Part shown: one piece after another, positions 26,204 to 34,684 of the stretch
How positions within the stretch are numbered: the stretch's first letter is position 1
Layout: each line of letters begins with the position of its first letter
Source of the DNA: an uncultured Tidjanibacter sp.
Lineage (GTDB): Bacteria > Bacteroidota > Bacteroidia > Bacteroidales > Rikenellaceae
Direction: 5' to 3'
Assembly: GCA_944326085.1 (NCBI GenBank)
Contig: CALVCL010000007.1
Coordinates: forward strand, 1 to 59,407
Length of the DNA stretch: 59,407 bases
Position numbers and translations under genes: made by a program
Notes under the pieces: generated by a model
Told to the model about the DNA's origin: nothing
What the model saw: the letters and a program-made list of their open reading frames with translations, nothing else
Databases searched by the model: none

Positions 26204-27133
26204 ATGCTTATAACCAGAGAAATAAAGGAGGCTGCAGCCGCTGTCGGTTTCGATGCGTGCGGGGTGTGCAGAGCGTTGGAAGTGGACGGTGAAAGGACGT
26301 TTTTCGAGGATTGGCTCGGGCGGGGGTTCAATGCCGGACTTGACTATCTGGAGCGTAACATCGACAAGCGTTTCGACCCTGCACTGCTTGTTCCAGGGGC
26401 GCGCAGTGTGATTGTGTGCGGGGTGGTGTATAAAAACTCCACGAGCCTCGGCTACGGCGGGGAGTGCTGCACGAAGGTGGCGTCGTATGCACGTACGACG
26501 GACTATCATGTAACTATAAAGCAGATGCTCCGTGAACTGGCCGAACGGTTGAGGCTTTCGTCATCGGGAGCTCGTTTCAGAGCCTTCACCGATACGGCAC
26601 CGTTGCTTGAAAAGAGTTTGGCACGTGAAGCCGGACTTGGATTTATCGGCCGCAACAAACTGCTTGTGTCGCCTCGCTATGGGTCGTTCATACTGTTGGG
26701 CGAGCTGGTAACGGATGCCGATGCCGACAAATACGATGTCCCGTATGACGGAGTGGGGTGCGGAGATTGCCGCAGGTGCATCGAGGCATGTCCGATGCGG
26801 GCGCTGACGCCGCAGGGGCTTGATGCCCGTCGGTGCTTGGCGCGCGTGACGATAGAGCCGCATCCTGAACTGGTGCCATCGTTGGTGCAGGATGCCGTGG
26901 CACGGTCGGGCTGGATATTCGGTTGCGATGTCTGCCAAAGCGTTTGCCCCTACAATGCCAAATCTCCCGAATATTCCAATCCGCGTTTTGCTCCGTTATT
27001 CGATCCCTCGGCGATGTCGGCAGATGACTGGCGGCAGATGACCGACGAGGACTTCGATACCTTGTTTGCATCTACGCCGATGTCGCGTTCGGGATTGGCC
27101 CGTATCAGGCAGCTGCTGTCTGAAACCGAATAA
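26204..27133 (+). CDS. queG: epoxyqueuosine reductase
   Basis: A 309-residue cobalamin and iron-sulfur enzyme that carries out the last step of queuosine synthesis in the wobble position of GUN-anticodon tRNAs. Visible: SVIVCGVVYKN, the active-site DTAPLLEKSLAREAGLGFIGRN segment (about 127-148; key residues D-T-A-P and G-x-x-G-K/R-N), and two 4Fe-4S motifs, CGDCRRCIEACP and CDVCQSVCPYN. There is no C-terminal HEAT-repeat extension, so it is the short form common in Bacteroidota. It is divergent from the acyl-CoA ligase and convergent with aroB across a terminator. Confidence 0.95.
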   Translation: MLITREIKEAAAAVGFDACGVCRALEVDGERTFFEDWLGRGFNAGLDYLERNIDKRFDPALLVPGARSVIVCGVVYKNSTSLGYGGECCTKVASYARTTDYHVTIKQMLRELAERLRLSSSGARFRAFTDTAPLLEKSLAREAGLGFIGRNKLLVSPRYGSFILLGELVTDADADKYDVPYDGVGCGDCRRCIEACPMRALTPQGLDARRCLARVTIEPHPELVPSLVQDAVARSGWIFGCDVCQSVCPYNAKSPEYSNPRFAPLFDPSAMSADDWRQMTDEDFDTLFASTPMSRSGLARIRQLLSETE

Positions 27134-27139
27134 AAAATA

Positions 27140-27169
27140 AGGCCCGATTTCCGTAGTGAAATCGGGCCT
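27140..27169. terminator. bidirectional terminator, queG / aroB
   Basis: An 11-bp stem AGGCCCGATTT / AAATCGGGCCT with an 8-base loop, A-run on the left and GTTTTG on the right. Confidence 0.85.
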
Positions 27170-27191
27170 GTTTTGCTATATTAAGGGATGG

Positions 27192-28235
27192 CTATGTTTC
27201 TGGCATGAATATGCTATCCAATTCATCGATGTGTGTTTTTTCTGCCGAGCAGTTTCCTATGGCTGTCGGATATACAATGTATATGCTGTCACCTTCACGC
27301 TTTTTGTCGGCGCGTGTGAATATTAGGAGCTGCTTTATGTCAACTGGCGGTTCGACAGGCAGTCCGAGACGCTCGATGAGATTTATGATGCGTGATGAGG
27401 TTGCGGCATCGAGCCTCCCGGCGCGTACTGCGGCATTGCATATCATGCATATGCCGACTGCCACGGCCTCGCCGTGCGACATGTTGGAAAAACTTTTCTC
27501 TATGGCATGAGCGAATGTATGACCGAGGTTAAGTTTGCGTCTTTCTCCGTACTCATGCTGGTCGCGTTCCACTATCGAGGTCTTGACCTTTATGGCACGT
27601 AGGATTATCTCATGCAGCAGTTCGGTGTCGGAACGTATCTCCTCGAATGAGTGTTTCTCGAGAAGTGTGAAGAGTCCGGTATCGCCTATTACGGCAGCCT
27701 TGACCACTTCGGCCAGGCCGGCGCGGAATTCCCTGTCGGAGAGACTATTCAGCAGTGCTGGGTCGCACAGCACGAAGGAGGGCTGGCTGAATACGCCTAT
27801 GATGTTTTTGTAGCCGTCGAGGTTGACACCGTTCTTGCCTCCGATGCTCGCGTCGACCTGCCCGAGCAGAGTGGTGGGCAGAAATGCGAACCGTACGCCT
27901 CTCATGTATGTAGAGGCCACGAAACCGGTTATGTCGGTCACGATGCCACCGCCCATGCCGATTACGAATGTGCTGCGGTCTGCGCCCATGGCCAGCAACT
28001 GTCGGTACACATCCTCTATCTTGATGAATGTCTTGCTGCTTTCGCCCTGACCGATGACGATGTGTTCGTGAGCATTGACGAAATCGAGATTGTTGGCATG
28101 CACCTTTGCATCTGTGATTATTATGGTGCGCGGTTTGTCTTTGGGGAGCAGTGTCTCGAATTCGTCGGCAAGCGAACCGATGACTATCTCCGATTTGTCG
28201 CCCTCACGGCACAGAATGTTTATTATATCTTTCAT
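27192..28235 (-). CDS. aroB: 3-dehydroquinate synthase
   Basis: A 347-residue NAD- and metal-dependent enzyme converting DAHP to 3-dehydroquinate, the second step of the shikimate pathway. The start at 28235 (MKDIINILCREGDKSEIVIG) is preferred; the longer TTG frame to 28259 overlaps the -7 box. Signatures: GMGGGIVTDITGFVASTYMRG, the LPTTLLGQVDASIGGKNGVN block (about 27832-27891; key residues P-T-T and G-G-K), FRAGLAEVVKAAVIGD, and the metal ligands in GHTFAHAIE and HGEAVAVG. Length is normal. Confidence 0.96.
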   Translation of the reverse strand: MKDIINILCREGDKSEIVIGSLADEFETLLPKDKPRTIIITDAKVHANNLDFVNAHEHIVIGQGESSKTFIKIEDVYRQLLAMGADRSTFVIGMGGGIVTDITGFVASTYMRGVRFAFLPTTLLGQVDASIGGKNGVNLDGYKNIIGVFSQPSFVLCDPALLNSLSDREFRAGLAEVVKAAVIGDTGLFTLLEKHSFEEIRSDTELLHEIILRAIKVKTSIVERDQHEYGERRKLNLGHTFAHAIEKSFSNMSHGEAVAVGICMICNAAVRAGRLDAATSSRIINLIERLGLPVEPPVDIKQLLIFTRADKKREGDSIYIVYPTAIGNCSAEKTHIDELDSIFMPET

Positions 28236-28256
28236 ATTGAAATAATCGCAGGTGTG

Positions 28257-28264
28257 CAAAGATA
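28257..28264 (-). promoter_or_regulatory. -7 box for aroB
   Basis: Minus-strand TATCTTTG, 21 bases before the aroB ATG at 28235. Confidence 0.55.
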
Positions 28265-28353
28265 ATTCCCTTTTCGATAAAGGCGCGTGTATGGGAACTA
28301 TTTTTATTGTTCAATGTATTTTCGGGAAGCGTCAAATATGTAGGTAGAATGTT

Positions 28354-28387
28354 TTTGCGCAATATAGACGATTTATTGTTAACTTTG
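28354..28387 (+). promoter_or_regulatory. promoter for typA
   Basis: TTTG at 28354-28357 and TAACTTTG at 28380-28387 with a 22-base spacer, about 70 bases before the typA ATG. Together with 28257-28264 it forms a divergent promoter pair. Confidence 0.6.
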
Positions 28388-28458
28388 CACTTTCATAATA
28401 AAGCAGTATGGATACGTCGGCCTGCCGACGCGTATACAATAAACAGAAAGGATTCAAA

Positions 28459-30258
28459 ATGCGGAAACTTCGCAACATAGCTATCATTGCCCATGTGGAC
28501 CATGGCAAGACCACTTTGGTGGATAAGATGATACTTCAGGGCCATCTGCTGCGCAACGCTTCGGCGACAGGCGAGTTGATACTCGATAACAACGATATAG
28601 AGCGAGAGAGGGGGATAACTATACTCTCCAAGAATGTGTCTGTAACGTACAAAGATTACAAGATAAATATTATAGACACTCCAGGACACTCCGATTTTGG
28701 CGGAGAAGTGGAAAGGGTACTCAACATGGCCGACGGTGTGTTGCTGTTGGTAGATGCTTTTGAGGGTACTATGCCTCAGACGAGGTTCGTACTACAAAAA
28801 GCGTTGGCGTTAGGCAAGAAGCCTATTGTGGTAATTAACAAGGTAGACAAGCCCAACTGTCGTCCGGAGTTTGTGAACGAACAGGTGTTCGACCTTATGT
28901 TCACGCTCAACGCCAACGAGGACCAGCTCGACTACCGTACCGTGTATGGCAGTGCGAAGCAGGGCTGGATGTCGAACAAACTCGGCGAAAAGACAGACAG
29001 TATTACGCCGTTGCTTGATGCCATAATCGATGATATTCCCGAGCCGGCCTATGTTGAGGGAACCCCACAGATGCTCATTACGTCGCTTGAGTATTCGCCC
29101 TATGTGGGCCGTATTGCCATAGGCAAGGTGACAAGGGGAACGTTGCGTGCAGGCATGAATGTGACGCTTGCGAAGCGCGACGGCAAGACGATGGTCAAAA
29201 CGCGCATCAAGGACCTCATGACTTTCGAGGGCCTTGGCAAGAGCAAGGCAGAAGAGGTTCCGTGTGGCGAGATATGTGCAGTGGTAGGTATCGAGGGTTT
29301 CGAGATTGGCGACACGATTTGCGACTACGACAATCCTGAACCGCTTGACCCAATTGCAATAGACGAGCCTACGATGAGTATGCTCTTCACCATAAATGAT
29401 TCGCCGTTCTTCGGTCGTGACGGCAAGTATGTCACCTCGCGCCACATCAAGGAGCGTCTCGACCGCGAGCTTGAGAAAAATCTTGCACTGCGTGTTGAGC
29501 CGGGAGCCACGGCCGACAGTTTCGTGGTGTACGGACGAGGTGTGCTTCACCTTTCGGTGCTCATCGAGACCATGCGCCGCGAGGGTTACGAACTTCAGGT
29601 TGGTCAGCCCAAGGTTATCATAAAGGAGATAGACGGCAAGAAGTGCGAGCCTGTCGAGGAACTGACCATCGATCTGCCGGATGAATTCTCCGGCAAGGCC
29701 ATAGAGATGGTTACCAAGCGTAAGGGTACGCTCTCCAATATGGTGGCGGACAACGGGCGTACGAGATTGGAATTCGACATACCTTCGCGCGGTATCATAG
29801 GCCTGCGAAGCAATCTTCTTACCGCTACAGCCGGTGAAGCTGTCATGGCACACAGGCTCAAGGGTTTTGAACCATATAAGGGTGAAATTGAAATGCGCAG
29901 CAACGGTTCGCTGATAGCTATGGAGACAGGTCAGGCCTATGCTTATGCGATAAATAAACTGCAGGACCGCGGACGTTTCTTCGTCGCTCCAGGCGATGAG
30001 ATATATTGCGGACAGGTTGTGGGAGAGAACACCCGTGAGGGCGATATTACCATCAATCTTACCAAGTCGAAGAAGCTCACCAACATGCGTGCGAGCGGTT
30101 CGGACGAGAAGATGAACATTGCACCACCTGTCATATTTTCGCTTGAGGAGGCTTTGGAATACATCAAGGAGGACGAGTATGTGGAGGTTACTCCCAAGGC
30201 GATGAGGCTCCGCAAGATAATACTCGACGAGACGGAACGCAAGAGGGCTGCGAGATAA
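28459..30258 (+). CDS. typA: ribosome-associated GTPase TypA/BipA
   Basis: A 599-residue translational GTPase that binds the ribosome and supports assembly and growth under stress. The start at 28459 ([20 protein letters not shown]) is standard; the frame extends to 28408 without homology. G1 is [10 protein letters not shown]2 ERERGITI, G3 [14 protein letters not shown] and G4 [11 protein letters not shown]. The EF-G-like domains II, III and V and the BipA-specific C-terminus follow (for example [27 protein letters not shown], 30004-30085, key residues G-E-N-x-R). It is a single gene with its own promoter and terminator. Confidence 0.96.
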   Translation: MRKLRNIAIIAHVDHGKTTLVDKMILQGHLLRNASATGELILDNNDIERERGITILSKNVSVTYKDYKINIIDTPGHSDFGGEVERVLNMADGVLLLVDAFEGTMPQTRFVLQKALALGKKPIVVINKVDKPNCRPEFVNEQVFDLMFTLNANEDQLDYRTVYGSAKQGWMSNKLGEKTDSITPLLDAIIDDIPEPAYVEGTPQMLITSLEYSPYVGRIAIGKVTRGTLRAGMNVTLAKRDGKTMVKTRIKDLMTFEGLGKSKAEEVPCGEICAVVGIEGFEIGDTICDYDNPEPLDPIAIDEPTMSMLFTINDSPFFGRDGKYVTSRHIKERLDRELEKNLALRVEPGATADSFVVYGRGVLHLSVLIETMRREGYELQVGQPKVIIKEIDGKKCEPVEELTIDLPDEFSGKAIEMVTKRKGTLSNMVADNGRTRLEFDIPSRGIIGLRSNLLTATAGEAVMAHRLKGFEPYKGEIEMRSNGSLIAMETGQAYAYAINKLQDRGRFFVAPGDEIYCGQVVGENTREGDITINLTKSKKLTNMRASGSDEKMNIAPPVIFSLEEALEYIKEDEYVEVTPKAMRLRKIILDETERKRAAR

Positions 30259-30287
30259 GCGGCAGCCGGCTTTTTTATATGATGACA

Positions 30288-30313
30288 CAGGGGCACACGT
30301 CAGTGTGCCCCTG
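30288..30313. terminator. bidirectional terminator, typA / PAP2
   Basis: A perfect 11-bp stem CAGGGGCACAC / GTGTGCCCCTG with a 4-base loop, followed by CTGTTTTTTG on the plus strand. Confidence 0.85.
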
Positions 30314-30334
30314 CTGTTTTTTGTTGGGGAGAGG

Positions 30335-31189
30335 TCAGAATACGCAGGCTATTCCGGCGCCGTAGTATCCTCCACTCGCTATGGGTGTTATAGAGAGTCC
30401 GAAATTCTGCGGCACTTCCTTGGAGCCGTATATCCATTTGTTGAAAACCGGCAGGAGCAGATAGGCTATTTCGACACTTGCTATACCGATGCCGGCACCT
30501 GTGATGACATCGCTGAACCAGTGGCGGCGGTTCATCATGCGCATGATTCCGGTGGCGGTGGCAACGGTATAACCCGCTATGCCAATCCACGGCGACACGC
30601 ATTTGTACTCGCGGAAAAGCAGGTGTGCACCGGTAAATGCGGTAGCTGTGTGTCCAGATGGGAACGAATTCCATGCCGAACCGTCGGGACGCAGCACGGG
30701 GATGGCGAATTTCATCGTATTGACAATGGCAGCCATGACGAGATAGGCCGTGGCAGCCGTAAGTGTCCTTTGCAGAAGGTTATGTTCGGTCTTCACGCCG
30801 TATAGGGCAAAGTAGCCCGTTATAGGGGCATATTGCAGGTAGTCATCCACATGTGTGCGTTCGGGGAATATGCGCAGGAAACCGTCCTTTATGTCGCTGT
30901 TTACTTCCTGCAGCAGCGGGCTGAACTGTGCGACGGCGCCGTATGTGATGAGGCCGGCCGGTATGATGAAGCGTGCACCTGTCGAATGCCAGAAATCGGG
31001 TCTGCCGTTTTCCGCCTCCGTGACGGAGAAAGCAAATGACATCATGCCGGATGGATACGGTACCTTCAGTGTGGCGTGCTCGGTCAGGAGGTCGCGCGCG
31101 GCAGCCGTAATGACATCCTGCCGTGTCCCGCACCGTGCGCTCTGCAGGCACGCCAATGTCATGAGCAGCAGTAGGGCTTTTTTGAACAT
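30335..31189 (-). CDS. PAP2-family membrane phosphatase
   Basis: A 284-residue protein with a signal or anchor at about 1-20 and a PAP2 (phosphatidic acid phosphatase type 2) core. The three catalytic motifs are KFAIPVLRPDG (C1), SFPSGHT (C2, with the acid-base His) and RRHWFSDVITGAGIG (C3, nucleophilic His). Membrane segments surround them. Such enzymes dephosphorylate lipid phosphates or undecaprenyl diphosphate, or act on lipid A; the substrate cannot be told from sequence. The N-terminal periplasmic part (about 21-100) is longer than in minimal PAP2 proteins, as usual in Bacteroidota. Divergent from the acyltransferase gene. Confidence 0.88.
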   Translation of the reverse strand: MFKKALLLLMTLACLQSARCGTRQDVITAAARDLLTEHATLKVPYPSGMMSFAFSVTEAENGRPDFWHSTGARFIIPAGLITYGAVAQFSPLLQEVNSDIKDGFLRIFPERTHVDDYLQYAPITGYFALYGVKTEHNLLQRTLTAATAYLVMAAIVNTMKFAIPVLRPDGSAWNSFPSGHTATAFTGAHLLFREYKCVSPWIGIAGYTVATATGIMRMMNRRHWFSDVITGAGIGIASVEIAYLLLPVFNKWIYGSKEVPQNFGLSITPIASGGYYGAGIACVF

Positions 31190-31257
31190 AGTGTATCCTG
31201 GTTACGGCGTAAATATATAACAGTTTGGCCGGATGTAGTACTATTGCGGATAATTAG

Positions 31258-31265
31258 TATCTTTG
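31258..31265 (+). promoter_or_regulatory. -7 box for the acyltransferase gene
   Basis: TATCTTTG, 22 bases before the ATG at 31287. The in-frame TTG at 31263 lies inside this box and is not a credible start. Confidence 0.5.
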
Positions 31266-31286
31266 TTCTTGGGTGAACCCGTTTTT

Positions 31287-32429
31287 ATGAAAGAAATGGA
31301 TAAGCTTGACGATTTGCGTCCTTATAGGGACGAAGAGATACCTGCCGCTATGAAGCGTATGGCGGTAGACCCGATGCTCAAGGATATGGTCGGGTTTGCG
31401 TTCCCGGGCACATCGGTAGAGGATGTGAAGGAGAAACTTTACAATGTACACAGTGCCGATGAGTTCCGTGTGGCCTTCGTGCAACCAATGTTGGAGAATA
31501 TCGTGCGCAGGAGTTCCACAGACTTTACTTTCGGTGGACATGAAAACATCAAGGCAGGTCAGGGGCACTTGTTCATGTCGAACCACAGGGATATAGTACT
31601 TGACGGTGCGTTATTTCAACTTGTATTGATATATGCTGGTTTCCAGACTTCGGAGATAACTTTTGGCAGCAATCTGATATGTGCCCCGTTTGTGGAAGAT
31701 TTTGGACGTTCTAACAAAATGTACAAGATAATGCGCGGTGGTACGGGCAGGGAGCTTGTACGCAATTCGCACATATTGTCGGAGCATATACATGAAGTTG
31801 TGGAGGACGGACGCAGTATTTGGATTTCCCAGCGTGACGGACGCACAAAGAACGGTGATGACCATACCGATCAAGGGCTGATAAAGATGTTGACGCTTGC
31901 CTGCGTAGACCCTGCTGCAGCATTGGAGCGGTTGAACATAGTGCCTTTTGCCATTTCGTATGAATATGAGAGTTGCGATGCGCTCAAGGCTCGGGAAATA
32001 TATGCCAAACGTCGCGGACCATATACAAAAGCCCCGGGTGAGGACCTGAAGAGTATAATTACCGGTGTGAAACAACCTAAAGGAAGGATACACATACAGG
32101 TTTGTCCGCCGATTACAGCAGAGGAGATAAGAACTCTTGCGGCCGACGAAGGCGGCAATGATATGTTGAGAGGGGTTGCGGCATTGATAGACCGACGCAT
32201 ATATGAAGCTTACCGGTTGTTCGGCACCAATTATATCGCCTATGACATAAAGTGTGGAACCTCATCATACATGGGTAATGAATATACTTCTGCAGAACGT
32301 GCTTCTTTCGAGACTTATCTGGAGAAATGTGCCGGTTCTGTCGACGGCGACATGGATGAGTTGCGTGACATATTGCTCGACATTTATGCAAATCCGGTGA
32401 AGAATAAGAGAGCATGTTTGGAAACGTAG
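31287..32429 (+). CDS. PlsC-like 1-acylglycerol-3-phosphate acyltransferase family protein
   Basis: A 380-residue cytoplasmic or membrane-peripheral protein of the glycerolipid acyltransferase superfamily. Motif I reads MSNHRDIVLD with His100 and Asp106; the spacing is H-x5-D, not the canonical H-x4-D of PlsB and PlsC. ITFGSNL and the later GRSIWISQRDGRTKNGDD (about 170-187) correspond to motifs II and III. The C-terminal region with VPFAISYEYESCD and GRIHIQVCPPI is typical of the Bacteroidota branch. Expected reaction: acyl transfer in phospholipid synthesis; acceptor and donor are not determined. No predicted membrane helix is strong. Confidence 0.82.
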   Translation: MKEMDKLDDLRPYRDEEIPAAMKRMAVDPMLKDMVGFAFPGTSVEDVKEKLYNVHSADEFRVAFVQPMLENIVRRSSTDFTFGGHENIKAGQGHLFMSNHRDIVLDGALFQLVLIYAGFQTSEITFGSNLICAPFVEDFGRSNKMYKIMRGGTGRELVRNSHILSEHIHEVVEDGRSIWISQRDGRTKNGDDHTDQGLIKMLTLACVDPAAALERLNIVPFAISYEYESCDALKAREIYAKRRGPYTKAPGEDLKSIITGVKQPKGRIHIQVCPPITAEEIRTLAADEGGNDMLRGVAALIDRRIYEAYRLFGTNYIAYDIKCGTSSYMGNEYTSAERASFETYLEKCAGSVDGDMDELRDILLDIYANPVKNKRACLET

Positions 32430-32447
32430 AGAATGCGTGATGGTATT

Positions 32448-32494
32448 GTGACATAAAAAAAGGAAGTGGATATCCACTTCCTTTTTTATGTCAC
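32448..32494. terminator. long palindromic bidirectional terminator
   Basis: A nearly perfect palindrome centred at the TATA of GTGGATATCCAC, extending out through AAAAAAAGG / CCTTTTTT to GTGACAT / ATGTCAC, with one extra A on the left arm. It lies between convergent genes. Confidence 0.85.
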
Positions 32495-32504
32495 TAAACA
32501 ATGA

Positions 32505-33140
32505 CTATAGCTTTGGAGCCGGTGAGTTCTTTACTGTTAGCCATCCTGTGATTTCGAATACGGAACCTATTGTCGCAAGTATGCCTGCTATTATTGTTAG
32601 TGTTGTAGATATAGTCGGTATCCTTATCCAGCCGAACAGAAGTATCAATCCGCATGCGGTGCAGTTGAAGAGCATGGCCCTGAACACCTGTTCGAAACCT
32701 GCATGTGCCTTTTCTGACATTGTTTCGGATTTTCTCATGGTGTTGAAACCGATAAGCATAAGGATGTATGCTATGAAGCAAAGCATCATGTCGAGCCACA
32801 TCGGAATATAGAACATACCGGTAAGGAATGCTATGATAACCAACAGAGTGGCGTTACTGATTTGCCTTAATGCGATGTTGTCTTTTTCGGAAACGCAGTT
32901 GCGGAGATTGTTGAGCCATACAAGATATAGTATGTAGCCTATCGCCACGGCTAATCTTATTGGACTGCCGCCTATTATGAACAAGTTGAGGTCGCCTGAA
33001 CGGTTAATCATCGGAGCCGGAGGCATCAATCCAGCAAGGATGTTCAGCAGGTTGGCTATTACGGTGCCTAACGATGAAATCATTACGGCAATGAAAATGT
33101 TTTTGGTCGTACTTGACCATGCGTGTATATTCTGTTCCAT
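32505..33140 (-). CDS. multi-spanning membrane protein, unknown
   Basis: A 211-residue hydrophobic protein with about six predicted membrane segments (near residues 14-38, 55-76, 92-110, 114-130, 150-170 and 173-200). The loops are short and there is no catalytic motif I recognise. A polar loop RKSETMSEKAHAGFEQVFR (about 134-152) is the longest. It is not clearly a member of a named family; similar multi-span proteins of unknown role occur in Bacteroidales. It shares the palindromic terminator with the acyltransferase gene and has a possible minus-strand -7 box (TAAATTTG) at 33208-33215. Reading frame, start codon and hydrophobic pattern support a real gene. Confidence 0.7.
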   Translation of the reverse strand: MEQNIHAWSSTTKNIFIAVMISSLGTVIANLLNILAGLMPPAPMINRSGDLNLFIIGGSPIRLAVAIGYILYLVWLNNLRNCVSEKDNIALRQISNATLLVIIAFLTGMFYIPMWLDMMLCFIAYILMLIGFNTMRKSETMSEKAHAGFEQVFRAMLFNCTACGLILLFGWIRIPTISTTLTIIAGILATIGSVFEITGWLTVKNSPAPKL

Positions 33141-33321
33141 AGTTTGTTTGTTTAGGAAAATTCGTTGTCAACCCCACTCAATGGTGTCTCGCACAAAGGC
33201 TGTAAAACAAATTTAAGAAATAAATTGTATTTATCCGTACTATACTTGCGAAAATGAGCTTCTAATGGCAGTTTTTGACCGCAATGTCAAAATAAGCCAT
33301 AAAATGTACGTAGTGGCAATT
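33141..33321. other. 181-base intergenic region with a possible minus-strand -7 box
   Basis: AT-rich. TAAATTTG on the minus strand at 33208-33215 could serve the gene ending at 32505. Nothing else recognised. Confidence 0.4.
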
Positions 33322-33834
33322 TTAGTTGATGGTGGACAGAACGAAAATGTATGCCCTTATGTTGTTGTCATCGTGTTTGCCATCGAATGTTACATTCGGG
33401 TAACCGTCCTTGACTGATGTAGTTCCGAGAATGTAGATGTCGTTGCCGTTTTTACTGTCCTGCGCTATCACCTCGGTGCTTTGCGGGGTTGTTACAGCCA
33501 CGAATGGAGATGAACCTTCTGCAACAGGGAACGAATATACAAACGGTTTGTCGGCGATATCGTGATTTGTGGTGCCGAGTATTATGCCTATGTTCGCCAG
33601 AGGATTGGGCGCTTTGAATATGAACCCGCGGCAGTGCTCCTCAATAATTTTATCGTCGTTGCGGTAGAACAGCCTTACATCAACTATCTCGGACGGAGTG
33701 TAGCCGTCCGTGGCAGCCTCCCGTACCTTCTCTGAAAGCATCATCTCTATGGTTTGAACCGTTTCCTTGTCGGTGGTGCCATGGCAGCCGTTCAGGGCGA
33801 TGGCAGCACACAGAATAATCAACACTCTTTTCAT
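33322..33834 (-). CDS. small putative lipoprotein
   Basis: A 170-residue protein with a signal peptide ending in the lipobox ALNGC (Cys17), so probably a lipid-anchored envelope protein. The mature part shows alternating strand-like segments and two Gly/Asn-rich loops (DSKNGNDIYILG and FDGKHDDNNIRAYIF near the end). I recognise no family. It starts 12 bases after the GNAT gene on the same strand and is therefore probably co-transcribed with it; the functional link, if any, is unknown. Confidence 0.75.
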   Translation of the reverse strand: MKRVLIILCAAIALNGCHGTTDKETVQTIEMMLSEKVREAATDGYTPSEIVDVRLFYRNDDKIIEEHCRGFIFKAPNPLANIGIILGTTNHDIADKPFVYSFPVAEGSSPFVAVTTPQSTEVIAQDSKNGNDIYILGTTSVKDGYPNVTFDGKHDDNNIRAYIFVLSTIN

Positions 33835-33846
33835 GTCGTAGCCGGT

Positions 33847-34389
33847 TTAGTCTATGTATTTCAATATGGTGTTTTTTACGAATGTAGTGAATGTATTGAA
33901 TTCTTTGTCGTCCAGCGGTCGTCTGTAACTCATTATTGACAGGTTATGGGGATGGGCCGCCTTACCGGTGTAATATGACGGATGAATGTACGGCTGAGGG
34001 TTGAGCACGAATCCGAGCTTTTCGTAAAAGCGAAGGCGTCGTATGGACATTTCGTCTTCTGGCGGTTCGATTTCGAGTACGGTGAGTTTGTCTGGATAAA
34101 GTGACAGTAGTTGCCTCATCACTGCAGAACCTATGTTGCGGCCGCGCATTTCGGGGTTGACAGCCAAAAATTCCACATATACCACATTGTCGTAAGTCCA
34201 ATAGAATACGATGGCCTGTAGGTTGCTATCGTTATCTGTAATGACCATACTGTGTGACGAGTTGTCTGAGAACGCCTGCTGCTGGGCCTTATTGCTGCGT
34301 CGTTCGTAGTCAGGGAAACTGTTCTCATATAATTGCCATACCCGTTCTTGCAGTTCCGGTGAAACTGTGCTAAAATCTGATATCGTCAT
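33847..34389 (-). CDS. GNAT-family N-acetyltransferase
   Basis: A 180-residue GNAT-fold protein. The acetyl-CoA pyrophosphate loop is in VEFLAVNPEMRGRNIGSAVM (about 72-91, R-G-R-N-I-G), after the typical beta-4 strand, and LRFYEKLGFVLN is the later conserved helix and strand. The acceptor substrate is unknown. A minus-strand -7 box TATATTTG lies at 34416-34423, 26 bases upstream of the ATG. A small lipoprotein gene follows 12 bases downstream. Confidence 0.88.
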   Translation of the reverse strand: MTISDFSTVSPELQERVWQLYENSFPDYERRSNKAQQQAFSDNSSHSMVITDNDSNLQAIVFYWTYDNVVYVEFLAVNPEMRGRNIGSAVMRQLLSLYPDKLTVLEIEPPEDEMSIRRLRFYEKLGFVLNPQPYIHPSYYTGKAAHPHNLSIMSYRRPLDDKEFNTFTTFVKNTILKYID

Positions 34390-34415
34390 AAATCTGAATG
34401 TTTGTTACGTTACGA

Positions 34416-34423
34416 CAAATATA
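34416..34423 (-). promoter_or_regulatory. -7 box for the GNAT gene
   Basis: Minus-strand TATATTTG, 26 bases before the ATG. Confidence 0.5.
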
Positions 34424-34445
34424 TCTCAATATGGCATAAAAAGAA

Positions 34446-34472
34446 AACCCCAGCCGTATTGAGGCTAGGGTT
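34446..34472 (-). terminator. terminator downstream of tRNA-Gln
   Basis: Read on the minus strand: AACCCTAGCC, a 7-base loop, GGCTGGGGTT, then TTCTTTTT. A 10-bp stem with one G-U pair, seven bases from the tRNA 3' end. Confidence 0.75.
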
Positions 34473-34478
34473 GGTCTG

Positions 34479-34549
34479 TTGAGCCATCGGGATTCGAACC
34501 CAAAATGACAGAACCAAAATCTGCAGTGTTACCATTACACCATGGCTCA
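34479..34549 (-). tRNA. tRNA-Gln (anticodon TTG)
   Basis: A 71-base cloverleaf on the minus strand. The acceptor stem TGAGCCA pairs with TGGCTCA and the discriminator is A. The D-arm region is GTGTAATGGTAACAC. The anticodon stem CAGAT/..TTCTG holds loop TTTTGGT with anticodon TTG, and the T-arm contains GGTTCGAATCC. CCA is not encoded. A minus-strand promoter with TATCTTTG at 34566-34573 and CAAA-complement TTTG at 34597-34600 precedes it, and a terminator follows. Confidence 0.97.
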
Positions 34550-34565
34550 ATCGTATATCGGGATG

Positions 34566-34600
34566 CAAAGATAGTGATAAAAATTTAAAATTTAGCCAAA
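34566..34600 (-). promoter_or_regulatory. promoter for tRNA-Gln
   Basis: On the minus strand, TTTG (34597-34600), a 23-base spacer and TATCTTTG (34566-34573), 16 bases before the mature tRNA 5' end. Confidence 0.6.
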
Positions 34601-34684
34601 AATGGAAATAGAATGATATTTGGTTCGCAGTGTGTGTATATATTAAGAAAGGGGCGCACATAAGATACGCCCCGTCTTTCATGG

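Noticed and set aside
28810..30288. 492-codon open frame on the minus strand over typA
   Set aside because: Shadow of typA produced by its codon bias; no protein family signature.
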